From: Toxotes chatareus
Taxonomy: Eukaryota > Chordata > Actinopteri > Toxotidae
DNA: 64,000 nucleotides
Direction of reading: 5' to 3'
NCBI GenBank assembly: GCA_016801885.1
Contig: CM028899.1
Coordinates: forward strand, 16,073,501 to 16,137,500
How positions within the stretch are numbered: the first letter of the stretch is position 1; the number at the start of each line of letters is the position of its first letter. The notes under the pieces are model-generated. The model searched no databases and had not been told where the DNA came from. It worked only from the letters and a program-made list of their open reading frames with translations. A program made the position numbers and the translations under genes. Positions 1-12,344 of this stretch are shown here, piece after piece.

Positions 1-1033
1 GATGAGGAGGCCCTGTATTTGAAGCCAGGTGGAGACAGTGTAGCGCTGTGGGCCTCCTCGAGCCTGAAAAATGACAGGATTTAATCTTGACAGATGATAT
101 AAATATTTTCAAATTTATTTTGTTACCTTACACTTATTTGGGAAGTGATTAAATGTATGATTAATTGCCATTAATTTGAATTTTGTTTTTCTTTGTCAGG
201 GGTCTCATAAGTAGTAAGTAATGTATACATGCTTATTTAGAAAGATCAGTGCTGTATAGCGATTTAAGTTATTTTCAAACCTGGACAGAAATGTGAGGAT
301 CATCCCCTGGAAGGAAGTTGTCGCTCCCCATCTTCTTCCAGTTGAGGTTTGGAAGAGGGTAGGCTGAAACCTCGCAGGCAAACACAATGTCATTCCCTGT
401 GTAGTTGGACAGGTTTCTGGGGCCTTGAAGGATACGGGGAGCTACAGCAAAGGGAAAGGAGTACCCCAAGGTTCAATACAAGGATCCTACCAAGAAAACT
501 AAACACATGCAATCTTAAAACTGTTTTAGTTTCCTGGACTGACAACACAAGAAAGAAGTGTAATAACCAGAGTAGCAGGGTCCTCTCCCCGTGAGCTTCA
601 GGGTTGTGTTTTGGCGGCTGGCAGCCTCTCTCAACTGGCAAATATTTGGGTAAGTCCATCCATCTGAACCACACACAGATCCCTTATCCTGGCACACACA
701 TGTAGGCTCTGGTTCAGCCCTGTGTCCCCTTTTTCGTATTTTCCTCTGGCAAACTAGGCCCTCCCCACAGCGGCCATAGAACTTCTGAGCCCCATCCGGG
801 TCACACTGCTGCCCTTCTACATTGCCGCACTGCTCACAGCACCCACAGATGTCCTGCACCCTGCCTGCAGGGCAATTGTCAGGCACCGGGGGACAGAGGT
901 ACTGGTTGCACTCCCTGCAACCCTCACCCTCCTCCCACAGCCGCAGCCAACCACGGTGCTGGGGTGGCAGCCCGAGGGATGTGTGGACCCATACAACCAC
1001 ACATAAATAGACACACAAGCAAAGCTGTGCCAT
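1..1033 (-). CDS. KAZALD-type secreted protein (IGFBP-Kazal-Ig), 3' end cut by window
   Basis: Coding exons read leftward: 1033-568, 441-281 and 63-1, continuing past the window start. The start codon at 1033 opens a signal peptide (MAQLCLCVYLCVVVWVHTSLG region). Next comes a cysteine-rich IGFBP N-terminal domain with the CGCCEQC signature (about residues 35-110), then a Kazal domain (VCGSDGWTYPNIC, about 115-155). Exon 2 gives the first part of an Ig-like domain (PRILQGPRN, IVFACEV, LNWKK) and exon 3 its later strands (ARGGPQRYTV, WLQIQGL). This IGFBP-Kazal-Ig order is that of KAZALD1 and its fish paralogues, which are secreted matrix proteins linked to bone and growth-factor handling. Splice phases agree (phase 1, then phase 0). 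Which fish paralogue it is cannot be decided here. A TATA-like TTATAAA lies on the minus strand near 1139-1145, about 105 bp upstream of the ATG. Confidence 0.88.
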
Positions 1034-3942
1034 GCTGCTGACGGATCAGCACACAAAGTCCAAAGCAAATTCTGCAGAAAGAACTTGAAGGCACGGTTGA
1101 CCCAAAATGATCTGAAAATGGTTACAAACTGAACCACATTTATAAGAGAGATGGCAGTCCTGGTTTTCTGCTGGTCTCTATCAAATAGTCACATGTTTTC
1201 CTCCTCTGAGTTTTAAATGTTTCCTTCTGTCCCCTCTCTTCTGTCCTCTTCTGAATGGTTGGATTGTTTTTTTTTTTATTATTACCATGTCCCCCTGCTG
1301 AATTATTTTGCCGTGTTGTTTTCCTCCTTGAGATTTCTTCATCAGCTCCAAGTCCTTTCTAACAAAGAAACGGCATTTGGAGGGAAGGGAGCGAGCAAAT
1401 TTCATCTCTCAGGTATCCGACTCGTCTCATCTTTCTTTCCTCCCAATTCTGCTTCCTTTCTTCATGTGCCAGTGCCTCTGCAGAGGGCAGGACTGGCAAA
1501 CAGGCTTCAGAAATGGCACAGGATATAAAAGAATCCTGCTCAATCTGCACTTCATACAATTCTAACAGAAAACAGAAACTGCTTATATGGACATAGTGAT
1601 CTTAATACATGTTTAATATGAATCATAAAGTATACAAGATCTGACGTTAGTAGAAAATGCAGCTTTATTTTATAGGCTCTCTGTCTAGAGGAGTAGTGTG
1701 AAATTCCTGCAGGTTTAGAAACATTTTATGATCATTTCTGTTAATGTTGTAGAGGTTGAACATAAGAGTTTGTTTACTAATGGAAAAGGTAGAGTGTGCA
1801 AAAAGAAGCAATCAAGTTTAAATGAGGAAAGACTTAATGAACTTAACTAAATATGAGGTTATTATTTCCCAGAAATGGGAATAAAACAGAAATGAGTGAT
1901 TGTATTAGGATCTGTGTGTGTACTTGTACTTCTGTCTTTGTGAGGACTATAAACCTTACGAAGTGAGGTCCTTTTTGTTTGGTCCAACAACTTTAAATTG
2001 TTTTTAAATTGTTTGAGGGTTAAGACTTGGTTTTAGTTCTGGTAAGGGTTAGGCATTCAGTTCAGATGGTTATTGTTAGGGTAATGGGCTAGCTGTGTCA
2101 ATGAGTGTTCACGGAAAGACAGAAGTACAAACCTGCATATGTGTGTGTGTGTGTTTCCCATCACACAAAGTGACCAGCTATAGTTGCTCAGTCACGAAAT
2201 ACTCATACGTCACTTGGACACCATTTACCAATTAAGTAATAATACTGATTTGAGATTTGCATGTGCATACGTGTGCATCCGCAAAGTTCTGCATGGCCTA
2301 GTATCCATGTGACAATCATTATTTGCCACACTGCCACTAGGGTTGCAGTGGCACAGTTCTTTTACCTGCCCCTTATGAAATGATTAATAATAATAAAAAA
2401 GATCATTATTCCTATCCAAGTATCACTTCATGGTATTTGCTTACACACACACAAAGTGTATGCATGCTGTGTAAGAGAATATGTTGGTGCCGGTGGACTG
2501 ATCTGCCTTCCATGTCTTTTTTAAGTAACGTGGCACTTTTCCTTTGCCAGCCGGTGTGTGTCAGATTGTACACAGAGGTGGATGCTCAGCACAATCAGCT
2601 CCCTGTGTGAATGGCCAAAGGCGTGGCTTCACCAAAGCGCTGCCTGGCGTCACAGCATGTGAGCCGCTCACGTAGCACGGCAGGGACGTTAGAGGACCGT
2701 GAAGCTTTCGGTAATGCATAGTGTCAATCCGTTGTATTCTTCAAATTAAAAACTAAAAAAAAATTATTATACCAAATTAAGGCGTTCAGTTGGATACTCA
2801 GATAAACGCCTTACGATCAACTGACGATTTAATTTAGGTTATACTTAAAATTAAAGCGAATTTGAGGTTGTGGTACAATTCATGAACGGGTTACCGTCTT
2901 ATTTTGAAAGAATACGTTCAGGAAGCTGTGCGTTAATCATCCACTTGACTCCGTTCCACGTTTTACAGGAAGTAAAGATCAACCCAGAGGAGAGGAGAAA
3001 CTTAACTTAATGAGCTGACAGATTCTTGTTCTCTCCACACACACTTCCCCACATTCTCCTCACCAGTTTTTCCAAGAGACTTTACCGGAACCGACCATTT
3101 ACTCTCTAACCGGGAAATTTCGTGAGTATGTTATTAAGATATCCTTTATTGTAGTCTACGATGTAGTGTTGACAGCTTGTCAAAAAGGTTCGTACCTTTA
3201 CTCTCTAATTAAGGCTTCAGGCTTAAGTTGTTTGGTTTTTAGTGGAGTTGACAAAGATGCAGTGGGTACACTATGACAATAATATATTTTAAAAAAGCAT
3301 CTTATATGGGGTTTTAAGACAGGCTGAAGTAACACACAAATATTAATCATTTAGTTTTCATTGTATTGTCTGTTCTTGAAAGCCCAAACACATAAGAAAG
3401 CAGTGTAATGAACACATTAGAAAAGTGTTAAGGATGTAACCTCAGTGGCATGTAGCTATATGTCCATGTCTGCCAAAGGAAACTCTGTTCCCAAACACCA
3501 TTCATTCTTAGCCTGTTCTGTGTTCAATAATTTTGAATGGAATACAATTTAAAAAAAAAACTTGCTTTCCTCTCCTAAGTTTCAGCTTATTTAGAGTCTA
3601 GAAAGAGAATGAAACGAGGCGTGCTCTCTCAAGAGATAAGAATATATGACAACGATGAAAAGCAGCGGTTACCAGCTGGCACTGTAATTGTTTTACGAGG
3701 TTAGACAGGTTAAGGGTTGGACCTGCTGACGTGTGACAATATGGGCAGGTCCCACATGCGTCAGCTGGGCCTCACAAACCAGGTGCTCAGTCAAAAGGAT
3801 ATCCTGTTTTTGCAGAGCAGGTCTTGAGGTGTGGCCTCAAGTCATTCTGCTTCAGCCTGGCAACAGGGATGGAGTGACCACACCAGTTTTCAATGGAGGA
3901 CTGAGTTTAAGTAATGGATGTTGTGTTTGACTGGTCCAGGCA
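1034..3942. other. Intergenic region between the KAZALD-type gene and gale, with candidate gale 5'UTR exon
   Basis: No coding exon is recognisable. The left part is the promoter side of the KAZALD-type gene. A palindromic repeat (1924-2130) is listed separately. Near 3060-3120 a stretch ends in a good donor (TTTC then GTGAGT at about 3121). The sequence just before the gale ATG carries an acceptor (GTCCAG at about 3934-3939, followed by GCAATG), so a non-coding gale exon around 3000-3120 with an intron of about 0.8 kb is plausible. This is inference from splice signals only. Confidence 0.4.
1924..2130. repeat. Short palindromic (MITE-like) interspersed repeat
   Basis: The left arm at 1924-1947 (TTGTACTTCTGTCTTTGTGAGG) is the inverse of the right arm at 2105-2130, with a few mismatches. 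The interior contains GGGTTAAGACTTGG and AGGGTTAGG-like stretches. I recognise this wording as a common teleost intron and intergenic repeat. There is no coding capacity, so it would be non-autonomous. Confidence 0.5.
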
Positions 3943-6914
3943 ATGGCAGAGAAGGTGCTGGTCACAGGTGGAGCGGGCTACATCGGGAGTCACTGTGTGG
4001 TGGAGCTTATTGAAGCAGGCTTCCAGCCAGTTGTAGTAGATGACTTCAGTAACGCTGTAAGAGGTAAGCTCCATTACTGGACTAATGACAAACTTCTTTT
4101 GTCTTTTTGTTTGTTTAGTGCAGTGATACTCATATCTGATATTACTGTGCTTGCGTATGTGTGTGCTTCTTCCTTTTGTGGATGGAGGAGAAGGGGATGT
4201 GCCAGAGAGCATACTAAGGATAGAGAAGTTTCTGGACACCAGCATTGAGTTTCATGAACTAGACCTTCTGGACCGACCTGGCCTGGAAAAACTCTTCAAA
4301 AAGGTCAGAATGTTAATATGGCTAATTTATTCATCTTATTAGAGCTAAAACCCAATTTATTGCTTGGCTGACTCACAAAAATAATCTATCATCTATTGCC
4401 TGCAACTATTTTGACGATCAATCAACTTTTTGTTATTTTTCAAGAGAAAATGTCAAACACTTGCTGTCCTCAAATGTCAGGATTCAGTGCTTTTCTTTGA
4501 CAGATAAATGGATAATATAAATAACTGTTAATTGCAAACTAATCTCTGTTGTCTTCATGTATAAAAAAATAATAATAAAAACGCGCATTCAGCCTAATGC
4601 TAATACGTTTTTTTTTTTTTTCTCAGAAGTCATCTCTGAAATAGATGTTGGTGAATAAATGCTGGTGGATTTTGTCTTTGGTGAATCAGGGTATTCAGAA
4701 AAATACATCAGTAATTGATGGGACAGTAACAGTTGTTGTTACAAAGCTTAGCTTGGGCGCACTGTGGTTTCCAAAGAATGTCCCTGGCCACCGTACATTA
4801 CCAAATAGCTTTTAAAATTGGTACCATGCCTTCATGTTTTTTATTTGTAGATTAGTCATAGACAGCCCTTCCAGCCTGCCCACATTTTTCACGCGTACTT
4901 TTTTATCTGTGTTTCAGCATTCTTTCAGTGCCGTGATGCACTTTGCTGGACTGAAGGCCGTCGGGGAGTCAGTGGAGCAGCCATTACGCTACTACAGAGT
5001 CAACCTCAGTGCCTCCATGAACCTGCTAGAGGTCAGTTTGGACTTGGACTTTTGTCTCCTGTTCTGTCTCCATCTGTTCTGCATTAAATCTGGACTTCAG
5101 TCTGTCTTCACTCCGATCAGTATTTGCTCGAATCATCATCTTTGTGTGCCGAGTGCATGGGTGTGTGTTCTTTTGATATCCACTTGGCTTAATTCTAACA
5201 CTGTACCCTTCATAACCTTGAATGTGTGGAGCTCGCTCTGTCTGCCAACCCCAGCCTTTACGCTTACTCCGAAGTTGTATTTGTGTGTGCTGTAGACTGC
5301 TATACTCACCGGCCGTTGACTGTACATGTGTGCCGTGTTTGTGTGCATCTGCATGTATCCCAGGTGATGCAGGCTCACAGGGTGCACAATGTGGTCTTCA
5401 GCAGCTCAGCCACGGTGTACGGAGACCCCCAGCACCTACCCATTGACGAGCAGCATCCCGTAGGTGGCTGCACCAACCCCTACGGCAAGACCAAGTTCTT
5501 CATCGAGGAGATGATCAAGGACCACTGTAAGGCGGAGAAGGTATGGGTTAGGAAGTATAAAGGTATTCACAGATACACACACACACACACACACAAATAC
5601 AAAGTGTCTCATTGTTGCTGCTGTGTGAGCAGGACTGGAATGCAGTGCTGCTGCGTTATTTCAATCCAATTGGTGCTCATTCCTCTGGCCTGATAGGAGA
5701 GGACCCTCAGGGTATCCCCAACAATCTGCTGCCATATGTTGCCCAGGTAGGTGAACATGGCTGACTCAGAGGGATCTTTGGGAACTCATATTCCACCCTG
5801 TGCCGTAGTTGGATCTATCAGATGATTCAACATCATTTACATTACTTTCTTTATTGTCCTCATAGGTGGCCATTGGCAGAAGAAAGTGCCTCAGTGTATT
5901 TGGGAATGATTATGACACACCGGATGGGACAGGTAATGAAAGAGGCCTTTTGTCTGCAGTGCGTGGATTTAATTGTGGTTTGAAGTATTATGTTAATAAC
6001 ATGTAAACAGTCATAGCACTTGTTCATTAAGGTTCAGAGTCATGTCAATACGGATTTCTCTTCTCTCTGGCTAGGTGTGAGAGATTATATTCACGTTGTA
6101 GATCTGGCAAAGGGACACATAGCAGCTCTGAAGAAGCTGAAGGACAACTGTGGGTGCAAGGTACATGCACAAAAAAAAAAAAAAAGCATTTTAAAAGACA
6201 TTTTCTGCCCATGTGCACATACTTGGGGTATTTACTGTTGCTCTGGCATTTTTACATCATTGTGCATATGTCTGCAGGTTTACAACCTTGGAACAGGAAG
6301 GGGCTACTCTGTGCTCCAGATGGTAAAAGCCATGGAGAAGGCATCAGGGAGAGAGGTGAGTGATTTCTCCAAGTCAATTTCAGGATCAAGGTACTGTATC
6401 CTCTGAGAGCGACTGAAGAGACTTGGTGTAGCGACCTCACTACATCATGTTCATCCTCTGAGTTCAAGGGTGGCCAAGTTGACGGTGACTATGAAGATGG
6501 CCTCTGATCCATTTAGGTTTCCTTTTATGTTGGCTGAACCACTCTGTTTTTTTTTTTTAACCCTTGTACAATATGTCTTCTCTATAGATCTCATACAAAA
6601 TCGCCCCTCGTAGGGGAGGAGATATAGCATCCTGCTATGCTGACCCTGGTCTGGCTGAGAAGGAGCTGGGTTGGAAGGCTGAGTTTGACCTGGAAAGAAT
6701 GTGTAAATTTACTGTTTAATTTCTTCTGAACCTAAAATATATTTATTTTAAGATTTTTCTTGTTGAAATATATCCCCATAATGTATTGATGTTTTTTTTT
6801 TTTATTGTTGTTGTTGTTGTTGTTTTTTTTTGTACCTATTTCCGTACAGGTGAGGATCTGTGGCGCTGGCAGTCCATGAACCCCACTGGATTTTCCAACG
6901 GCACAGCCTCTTGA
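3943..6914 (+). CDS. gale: UDP-glucose 4-epimerase
   Basis: Ten coding exons: 3943-4063, 4188-4303, 4918-5031, 5364-5540, 5633-5746, 5866-5932, 6075-6160, 6278-6355, 6588-6702 and 6850-6914, joining to 350 aa (human 348). The enzyme interconverts UDP-galactose and UDP-glucose (and the GalNAc/GlcNAc pair) in the cytosolic Leloir pathway, using bound NAD+. The N-terminus shows the Rossmann motif VTGGAGYIGSH. The catalytic serine region is SSSATVYGDP and the YxxxK pair is in NPYGKTK. MHFAGLKAVGESV, RYFNPIGAHSSG and the C-terminal CEDLWRWQSMNPTGF are typical GALE segments. It lies head to tail with zbtb8a and hmgcl; in human, GALE and HMGCL are close neighbours. No frame breaks were seen. Confidence 0.97.
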
Positions 6915-7820
6915 TACAGCTCCAGCCTGTTGTTAACTGTTGCTAAGTCCTCTTCTTAATCACCGGGCCAAAGCGAACCATCAGCTTCCTCATTTCTGCA
7001 TATCGCATAAACACATGATGAAACCTCAGGAGGAGCTTTACGTGTTGTCTACATTAACAGTTACCTTATTTTTCAAATAATGTGTAAAATATCTTCCTCT
7101 TTTCTCTGTGTTGTTATGTCTGATTTAACAATGGATATTTTCTCTATATATGTATTGATTTGTGAGCCATAGCGATGAAAGAATAAATTAATTTTCTTAC
7201 TGAAGACAGAAACCTACACGCCATTATAAAACTGGGCAAAGCAGTGTAAAATGAGCCGTAATTAAGGGAAATTTGGCTGTTACAGTGTCGATTACATGAT
7301 GAAATTAAATCACAACACTTTAATGAGACAAAGCTTTTGACAAAAACCATAAGAATATCCTTGTCTAAGGTGCTCCCACCTTTAAATGTTACGAAGTAGA
7401 CTAGTGAGCAACACATGGACACTGTGGATTATTTTAGGGATGTCATAGTGATGCCATAGTATATTAAAGAAATCTACCAGTATAATAAGGTGAGTAGAAT
7501 TTGAGTATCGCAGACAGTCTATCAATCCCTGCAGAAATGTTGGATAAATAATTCTTAATTCATAAATGCTGGAGAATTCGGTGTTCAGTATTGTGGTAGT
7601 ATCATGGTTCATACAGTACATTTAAACGGGGTACTGGGGCTTTAAATGGCTCCTTGAACCCTCGGGCACCCAGTTAATAAACACCCACGTCAGCACAGTG
7701 CTCCATTCGCTCTAACCGGGTTTCGGTCTTTAGGGCTGAGCAGGAAGTGCCTGACTGTGGACCCTGGACGAGAAAAAAAAAGAGCACAGAGAAAAAAAAT
7801 ATAGGCAAAAGAAATTAAAA
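6915..7820. other. gale 3'UTR and upstream sequence of zbtb8a
   Basis: Holds the gale 3'UTR (about 6915-7205), then AT-rich sequence without a recognisable gene. An A-rich run at about 7772-7800 sits just upstream of the proposed zbtb8a start codon, so the zbtb8a promoter must lie in or above this stretch. Confidence 0.45.
7182..7187 (+). terminator. Candidate polyadenylation signal of gale
   Basis: AATAAA lies about 270 bp after the gale stop codon, in AT-rich sequence. The cleavage site is not verified. Confidence 0.5.
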
Positions 7821-10800
7821 ATGGATATGGTGGCAGACTTGGGGGCGAGTAGACTCTATCGGGCGCCGGGTGAATCAAGTCACCAGTGAGTATCGATGGA
7901 TTTTGTCAAGGGGTATAACGGCGTGGGGCGTAAGCGGGTCCTGCCGACACCTCGCGCCTAGGAAAGAGTCGCTGGGTTTGGGCAGCAGGCATATTCCTCC
8001 CCGCTGCTCGCTGCGCTCCGGACCTCCGGCGAGAAGTGGGGGTGGTCCTGAGGATGAAAACGGGCGTATTAGCACATCTTAACCCCCGTGTGACATACCA
8101 TCTGCATATATTTATTATCAGCTCGCAGCATGCTCAGTTGCTGGAGGTTTGTGTATTTTTCTATTGTGTGCTGGCTGGAGCCTGAAGTGGGCGTCGCTCC
8201 AGGACAGACTGGGCTGCTCTGGTGCGCCGCTGCCCGCTTTTCTCTCGCAGGACTGCAGCACTCTCGTGTCGTTTTGTAGGTCGACTGATGTGTGAATTAA
8301 CGGAGAATTGCTCCGTGAAGATATTAGACTTGGTTTCGTGTGACATGAGGAGCACTACCGAGTCTTGCGGCCGGGCGTTGCACCGTGGGTTATCGGGCGC
8401 TGCGGAGCCTGTCAGCAAAACATCGCATAATTAAAAATGAATGCGAGTAATTCAGAGTCTACACGAGGATGGCTAAATAGGTTACTATAGAAGAAGAAGA
8501 AGAACTATTCTACAAATGAGGTTGCGGCAGAATTTTTATTATTATTATTATTATTATTATTTCTTTGGATGTAGTGTCCGGCTACAGTGTTTTATTCTCA
8601 CTTCCCACCAGTCTGATGTGTTTGTAACGTCAGAGATCTCATGCGCGCCTTAGCCTGTCTCAGGTAATGATTACTGGGTTTTGCCACCCGATGCTCTCTG
8701 ACTGGAGTCGGGTGTAGCCCATTAGAAGAAGATTTTTGATTGAAGGCTCGTTCAGCCAGTCACAGTGCAGGAAGTCCTGTTGGGGGGGCGGGCCATCTGC
8801 GGAGCTGGTGCTGGTCCAGTGCAGGGACAAAAGACAGGGGATGGTTACTAAACCAATGGGGTGTTACTGCTGTGTTTTTAATCTGACCTGCAGTTAATAT
8901 TTGGGGTCTGTGGCATAATCCTTTACCAAGGTAGGCTGACAGTCACGAGGTCAGGTGTCACATGCAATACACCCCAGGAGCCAGCGTTTCTCTCATTAAT
9001 ATGTAGAATGCAAAGTATACATAATGCATGCATACAGGCGTATACATTTAGATTCAAGTAAATTCAGAATCAAGATGGGAGTCTCTTATTTTCAGTCATG
9101 AGTGTCCATGAGTCCATGATGTGTCATTTTCTTGCAGAACAACTCAGTCTGTTCTGAATACAGAGCCAGTGAGAGTGCTGTCATGTTGTCTCCTGCAGGC
9201 AGCCTCAGAGGTGGTTCAACACCGCCGACATCACAGTGGCTCACCAGAGCAACCTGCTGAAGCAGCTCAACCAGCAACGCCGCCAAGAGCTCTTCTGTGA
9301 CTGCAGTGTGCTGGTGGAGGGCCAGCTCTTCAGGGCCCACCGCAACGTCTTGTTCGCCAGCAGCGGCTACTTCCGCATGCTGCTGTCCCAGGGGCCCGAA
9401 GGGCTGTCCGACTCTGTCAACGCCACCTTCGACGTCTTCAGCCCCGAGACCTTCACCGTCATCCTGGATTTCATCTATTCTGGCCAGCTGGACCTCTCCA
9501 GTCACAATGTGATTGAGGTGATGTCTGCAGCCAGCTACTTACAGATGAACAATGTCATCAGCTATTGCAAAAACTTCATCAAATCCTCCCTTGACATCAG
9601 CGTGAAAGATGAAGACAGTGACCGCTGCCTCAGCTTGTCCGAGACCTGCAGTTTCACCAGTGGAGCAGGAGAAGAAACGTCAGAGCAGCCCCAGCAAGGC
9701 CCCTGCTCTGTCAGTCCACCACCTGCACTCTGGACCAGGGACAACTCCAGATCCCAGTCTGGCTTTATGGGCAAGGACCCAGACCAGGAATCTTCAGCCT
9801 CAGCCATGAAGACTAACCCAAGCAGCCCCGCTAATGAGCTCAGTGCAGAGGCAGATGACCTGCAGGACTCTCAGGACCCTCTGTATACCTTGCCTGGATC
9901 AGAGCGCCGGCGAGGTAAAGGAGGAACCAAGAGGAGAGCACCCAACAGCACCCATTCCAACCAGCATGAAGACTTGGACATCCAGGAGGCGAGGACTCAA
10001 AAGGCTGAGAAAGCAGAGGAGCTGTACGCAACCCTACCACAGATTGTAGGTGTAATTGGACACTTTAATAAAGGTGAGTTGTGCATTAGGTAATATAATA
10101 GGGAATTGAGAAAAAGAATAACATACTTCACCATAAGCAGAGTGGCATGAGTGTAACCCTCAAAATATGCCAGGCCTATAGAAAGTGATATCTGGGGAAT
10201 AAACAAAAAAGCAAAATGTGCAAACAGTTTCTCTTCCTCTTTGCAGACTCCAACCCCATTATGCGCTTCAAATGTCCCTTCTGTACCCACACGGTGAAGA
10301 GGAAGGCCGACCTGAAACGTCACTTGCGTTGTCACACAGGGGAGAGGCCTTACCCCTGTCAGGCCTGCAATAAACGCTTTACTCGCCTGGAGCACCTCCG
10401 CAGCCATTTTGAAACAGTAGGCACAATTACAACCAGGAAGTGAAATCTAAACCAAGTTCTGTGGGCTGTGTTCTGCACACAGCTACAGGAACACAAGCAG
10501 CAATATAACAGATCAGCACTAAACATTTTTACATTAATATTTCATGTGTTTTCATCTGATTTTATACAATTTGCTTCTCCACAGATCCATCAAGCCAGAA
10601 AGCTGGTGTGCAGAAAATGTAAATGTCAGGTGACAGAAGAGACAGGTCACGTGGTGTGTGAGGGCACACGACGCTACCGCATGTGCACCGCGTGCATCCA
10701 GGAAGTGGGCTGTGACAACATCCCCATGGACAGTCTAGAGGGGGCCAACGAGGAGCCGGCCCTCTTACTGGGTGTGGACGGGGAGGAGGAGGGGGACACC

Positions 10801-10902
10801 AAAAGAAGCTGGTTGGTAACCGATGACGACGACCTGGCTGAAGACTCGGGGGCTGACCTCATCATCCAACAAGTGGACGACAGTGATGAGGAGCTTCAGT
10901 GA
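7821..10902 (+). CDS. zbtb8a: BTB/POZ and C2H2 zinc-finger transcription factor ZBTB8A
   Basis: Coding exons 7821-7885 (inferred), 9199-10073, 10247-10416 and 10585-10902 give 475 aa (human about 440). The BTB domain shows HQSNLLKQLNQQRRQELFCD, VEGQLFRAHRNVLFASSGYF and NVIEVMSAASYLQMNNVI. A low-complexity acidic and serine-rich linker follows. Two C2H2 fingers then read CPFC...HLRCH and CQAC...HFETIH, spanning the last splice, followed by a degenerate CRKC...CTAC unit. The tail ADLIIQQVDDSDEE matches the ZBTB8A end rather than ZBTB8B. It is a nuclear, probably repressive DNA-binding protein. The large exon has no usable in-frame ATG before the BTB domain. The ATG at 7821, in an upstream exon with donor CACCA/GTGAGT, supplies one and closes in exact phase. 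The exon-1 assignment is inference (about 0.6); the rest is firm. Confidence 0.9.
7886..9198 (+). other. zbtb8a intron 1 with GC-rich promoter-proximal segment
   Basis: The intron runs from GTGAGT at 7886 to the acceptor CTGCAG ending at 9198. Its first 550 bases (about 7890-8420) are GC- and CpG-rich compared with the surroundings, consistent with a CpG-island-like 5' region. A short (ATT)n tract lies at about 8536-8561. No coding exon is recognised. Confidence 0.5.
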
Positions 10903-12344
10903 AATCGGACCAAAGTGTGTGCATGTGTGTGTGAGTGTGTGTGCGAATGTGCAAAGGCATACATGCATATTGACTCTGTGTGTGTGTGTGTGTGTTAAAT
11001 CCATGCAAGAGAATTTATGCATAAAATAAGCGATCCACTAATGTAAATACACACATTTATGATGTATTAGTTATCTATTAGTTAAATGCAACTGGTTAAT
11101 CTTTACTTTCAATGAGACTGTTCATCTCTGTGACTAAATGGAATGCTTTTTGTTACGCTACAGATATGCTGTATCCAAAGCATGCATATTCAGTGTTTCT
11201 TCTGCTTCAGTTATAGTTATATGATAACTGTTTCAAAGAGATTTTTTTTTTCATATGCATGGAAGAACACCTTTGTACTTTCTGGGGCTCTGCTTTGATA
11301 GAAGCTGATGTTTAAGCAAAACAAAGTGACGAGAACAGAAAGGTGACTTTTTTATATCCCTACTCTGTAGGGAAGGTCGAGAGCAGAGGTTTTTTTTTCA
11401 TGTCTCATGGTTGCAGTGCTTTTTATAATTATATTTGATTATGATATGCACTATGATATAAAGCCAATTATAATTTATTTGTTTTTTGTGTTATTCTTTT
11501 TTTTTTTTTTTTTTTTTTTTACTTTTTGACACATTAAAGATATTTTTATACGTTTTGCATATGGCTCGTTCATCCTCATCTTACACAAAAGAAATGTTGC
11601 TGTAGGTCATTTCCCTGTAGGTTTTCCTCCTTCCTTCTCACTGATTTGAAGTGGGTGGGCCTCAGTTGGAAAAAGGTGATGCCACACTTCTTTGTGCACC
11701 AGACTGGATTTAGGTAAGTGCCAAGGGGCTTGGCATACTTACAAATCCTTTGCTAGTGCTGAGTATAATGTTTCAGTCTAGATCTGATGACAATAGGCTT
11801 TTTCCACTGATGACTTTTTGGTGTGTCAAAATCACACATGTAAATAACTCTGTTTAGCTGTTTGGCTTTAGGGTCCTGATACTGTTCACTTTGGTTTAGT
11901 TTCACACCTTCACAGCTTAATTTGGAAACTTGACGAGAAAGGAACCCTCTTTAATGTTACTGCTAACATCTGTGCTTTTCTTACTAGGATAAGTCATAAG
12001 GTATGAAGTGAAAAAGGTCTGTTGTGGGGTTATTGCTCATTTTTAAATGCATGATAAAGGTTGTTTTTAATTTAACTTGTCACTTAATTAATCATAAATT
12101 GCATAATGTTGTAAAGAAATACGTTGAATCTAAAATTTCAGGGGCTTTAGATGTATTTGTGGGGGTTTTATTCGGGTTTTATTTAAATCTCAATTTTAAA
12201 TTCAGCAAAGTCCAAAAGTAATTTTCACTTCATATCTCCGGCCTGTAGGTGGAGCCCTTGCGGTGCTTTCATCAGCTGCGAGCTCTCCGCCGCTTCCCTC
12301 TGCTCCCGAGGAAGAAGTGACGTCAGAGCGTGGGGTGGACCGTC
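10903..12344. other. zbtb8a 3'UTR and upstream region of hmgcl
   Basis: Starts with a GT-rich 3'UTR (about 10918-10996). A 20+ T run ends near 11520, followed by ATTAAA at 11533-11538 as a possible poly(A) signal. The rest is AT-rich up to the hmgcl promoter. The last 80 bases before the hmgcl ATG become GC-rich and contain TGACGTCA (12318-12325), a perfect CRE-type site. Confidence 0.45.
12318..12325. promoter_or_regulatory. CRE-like site upstream of hmgcl ATG
   Basis: TGACGTCA is a full consensus CREB/ATF palindrome, about 20 bp upstream of the hmgcl start codon. It lies in a GC-rich stretch that looks like a TATA-less promoter or 5'UTR. The identity is by sequence only; binding is inference. 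Confidence 0.45.

Noticed and set aside
3733..3930. Short plus-strand ORFs just upstream of gale, including one starting MGRSHMRQLGL
   Set aside because: No recognisable domain and probably inside the putative gale 5'UTR intron. A short open frame by chance is the simpler reading.
9092..9512. Minus-strand 137-codon and plus-strand 71-codon frames over the BTB exon
   Set aside because: GC-rich shadow frames of zbtb8a with repetitive composition.
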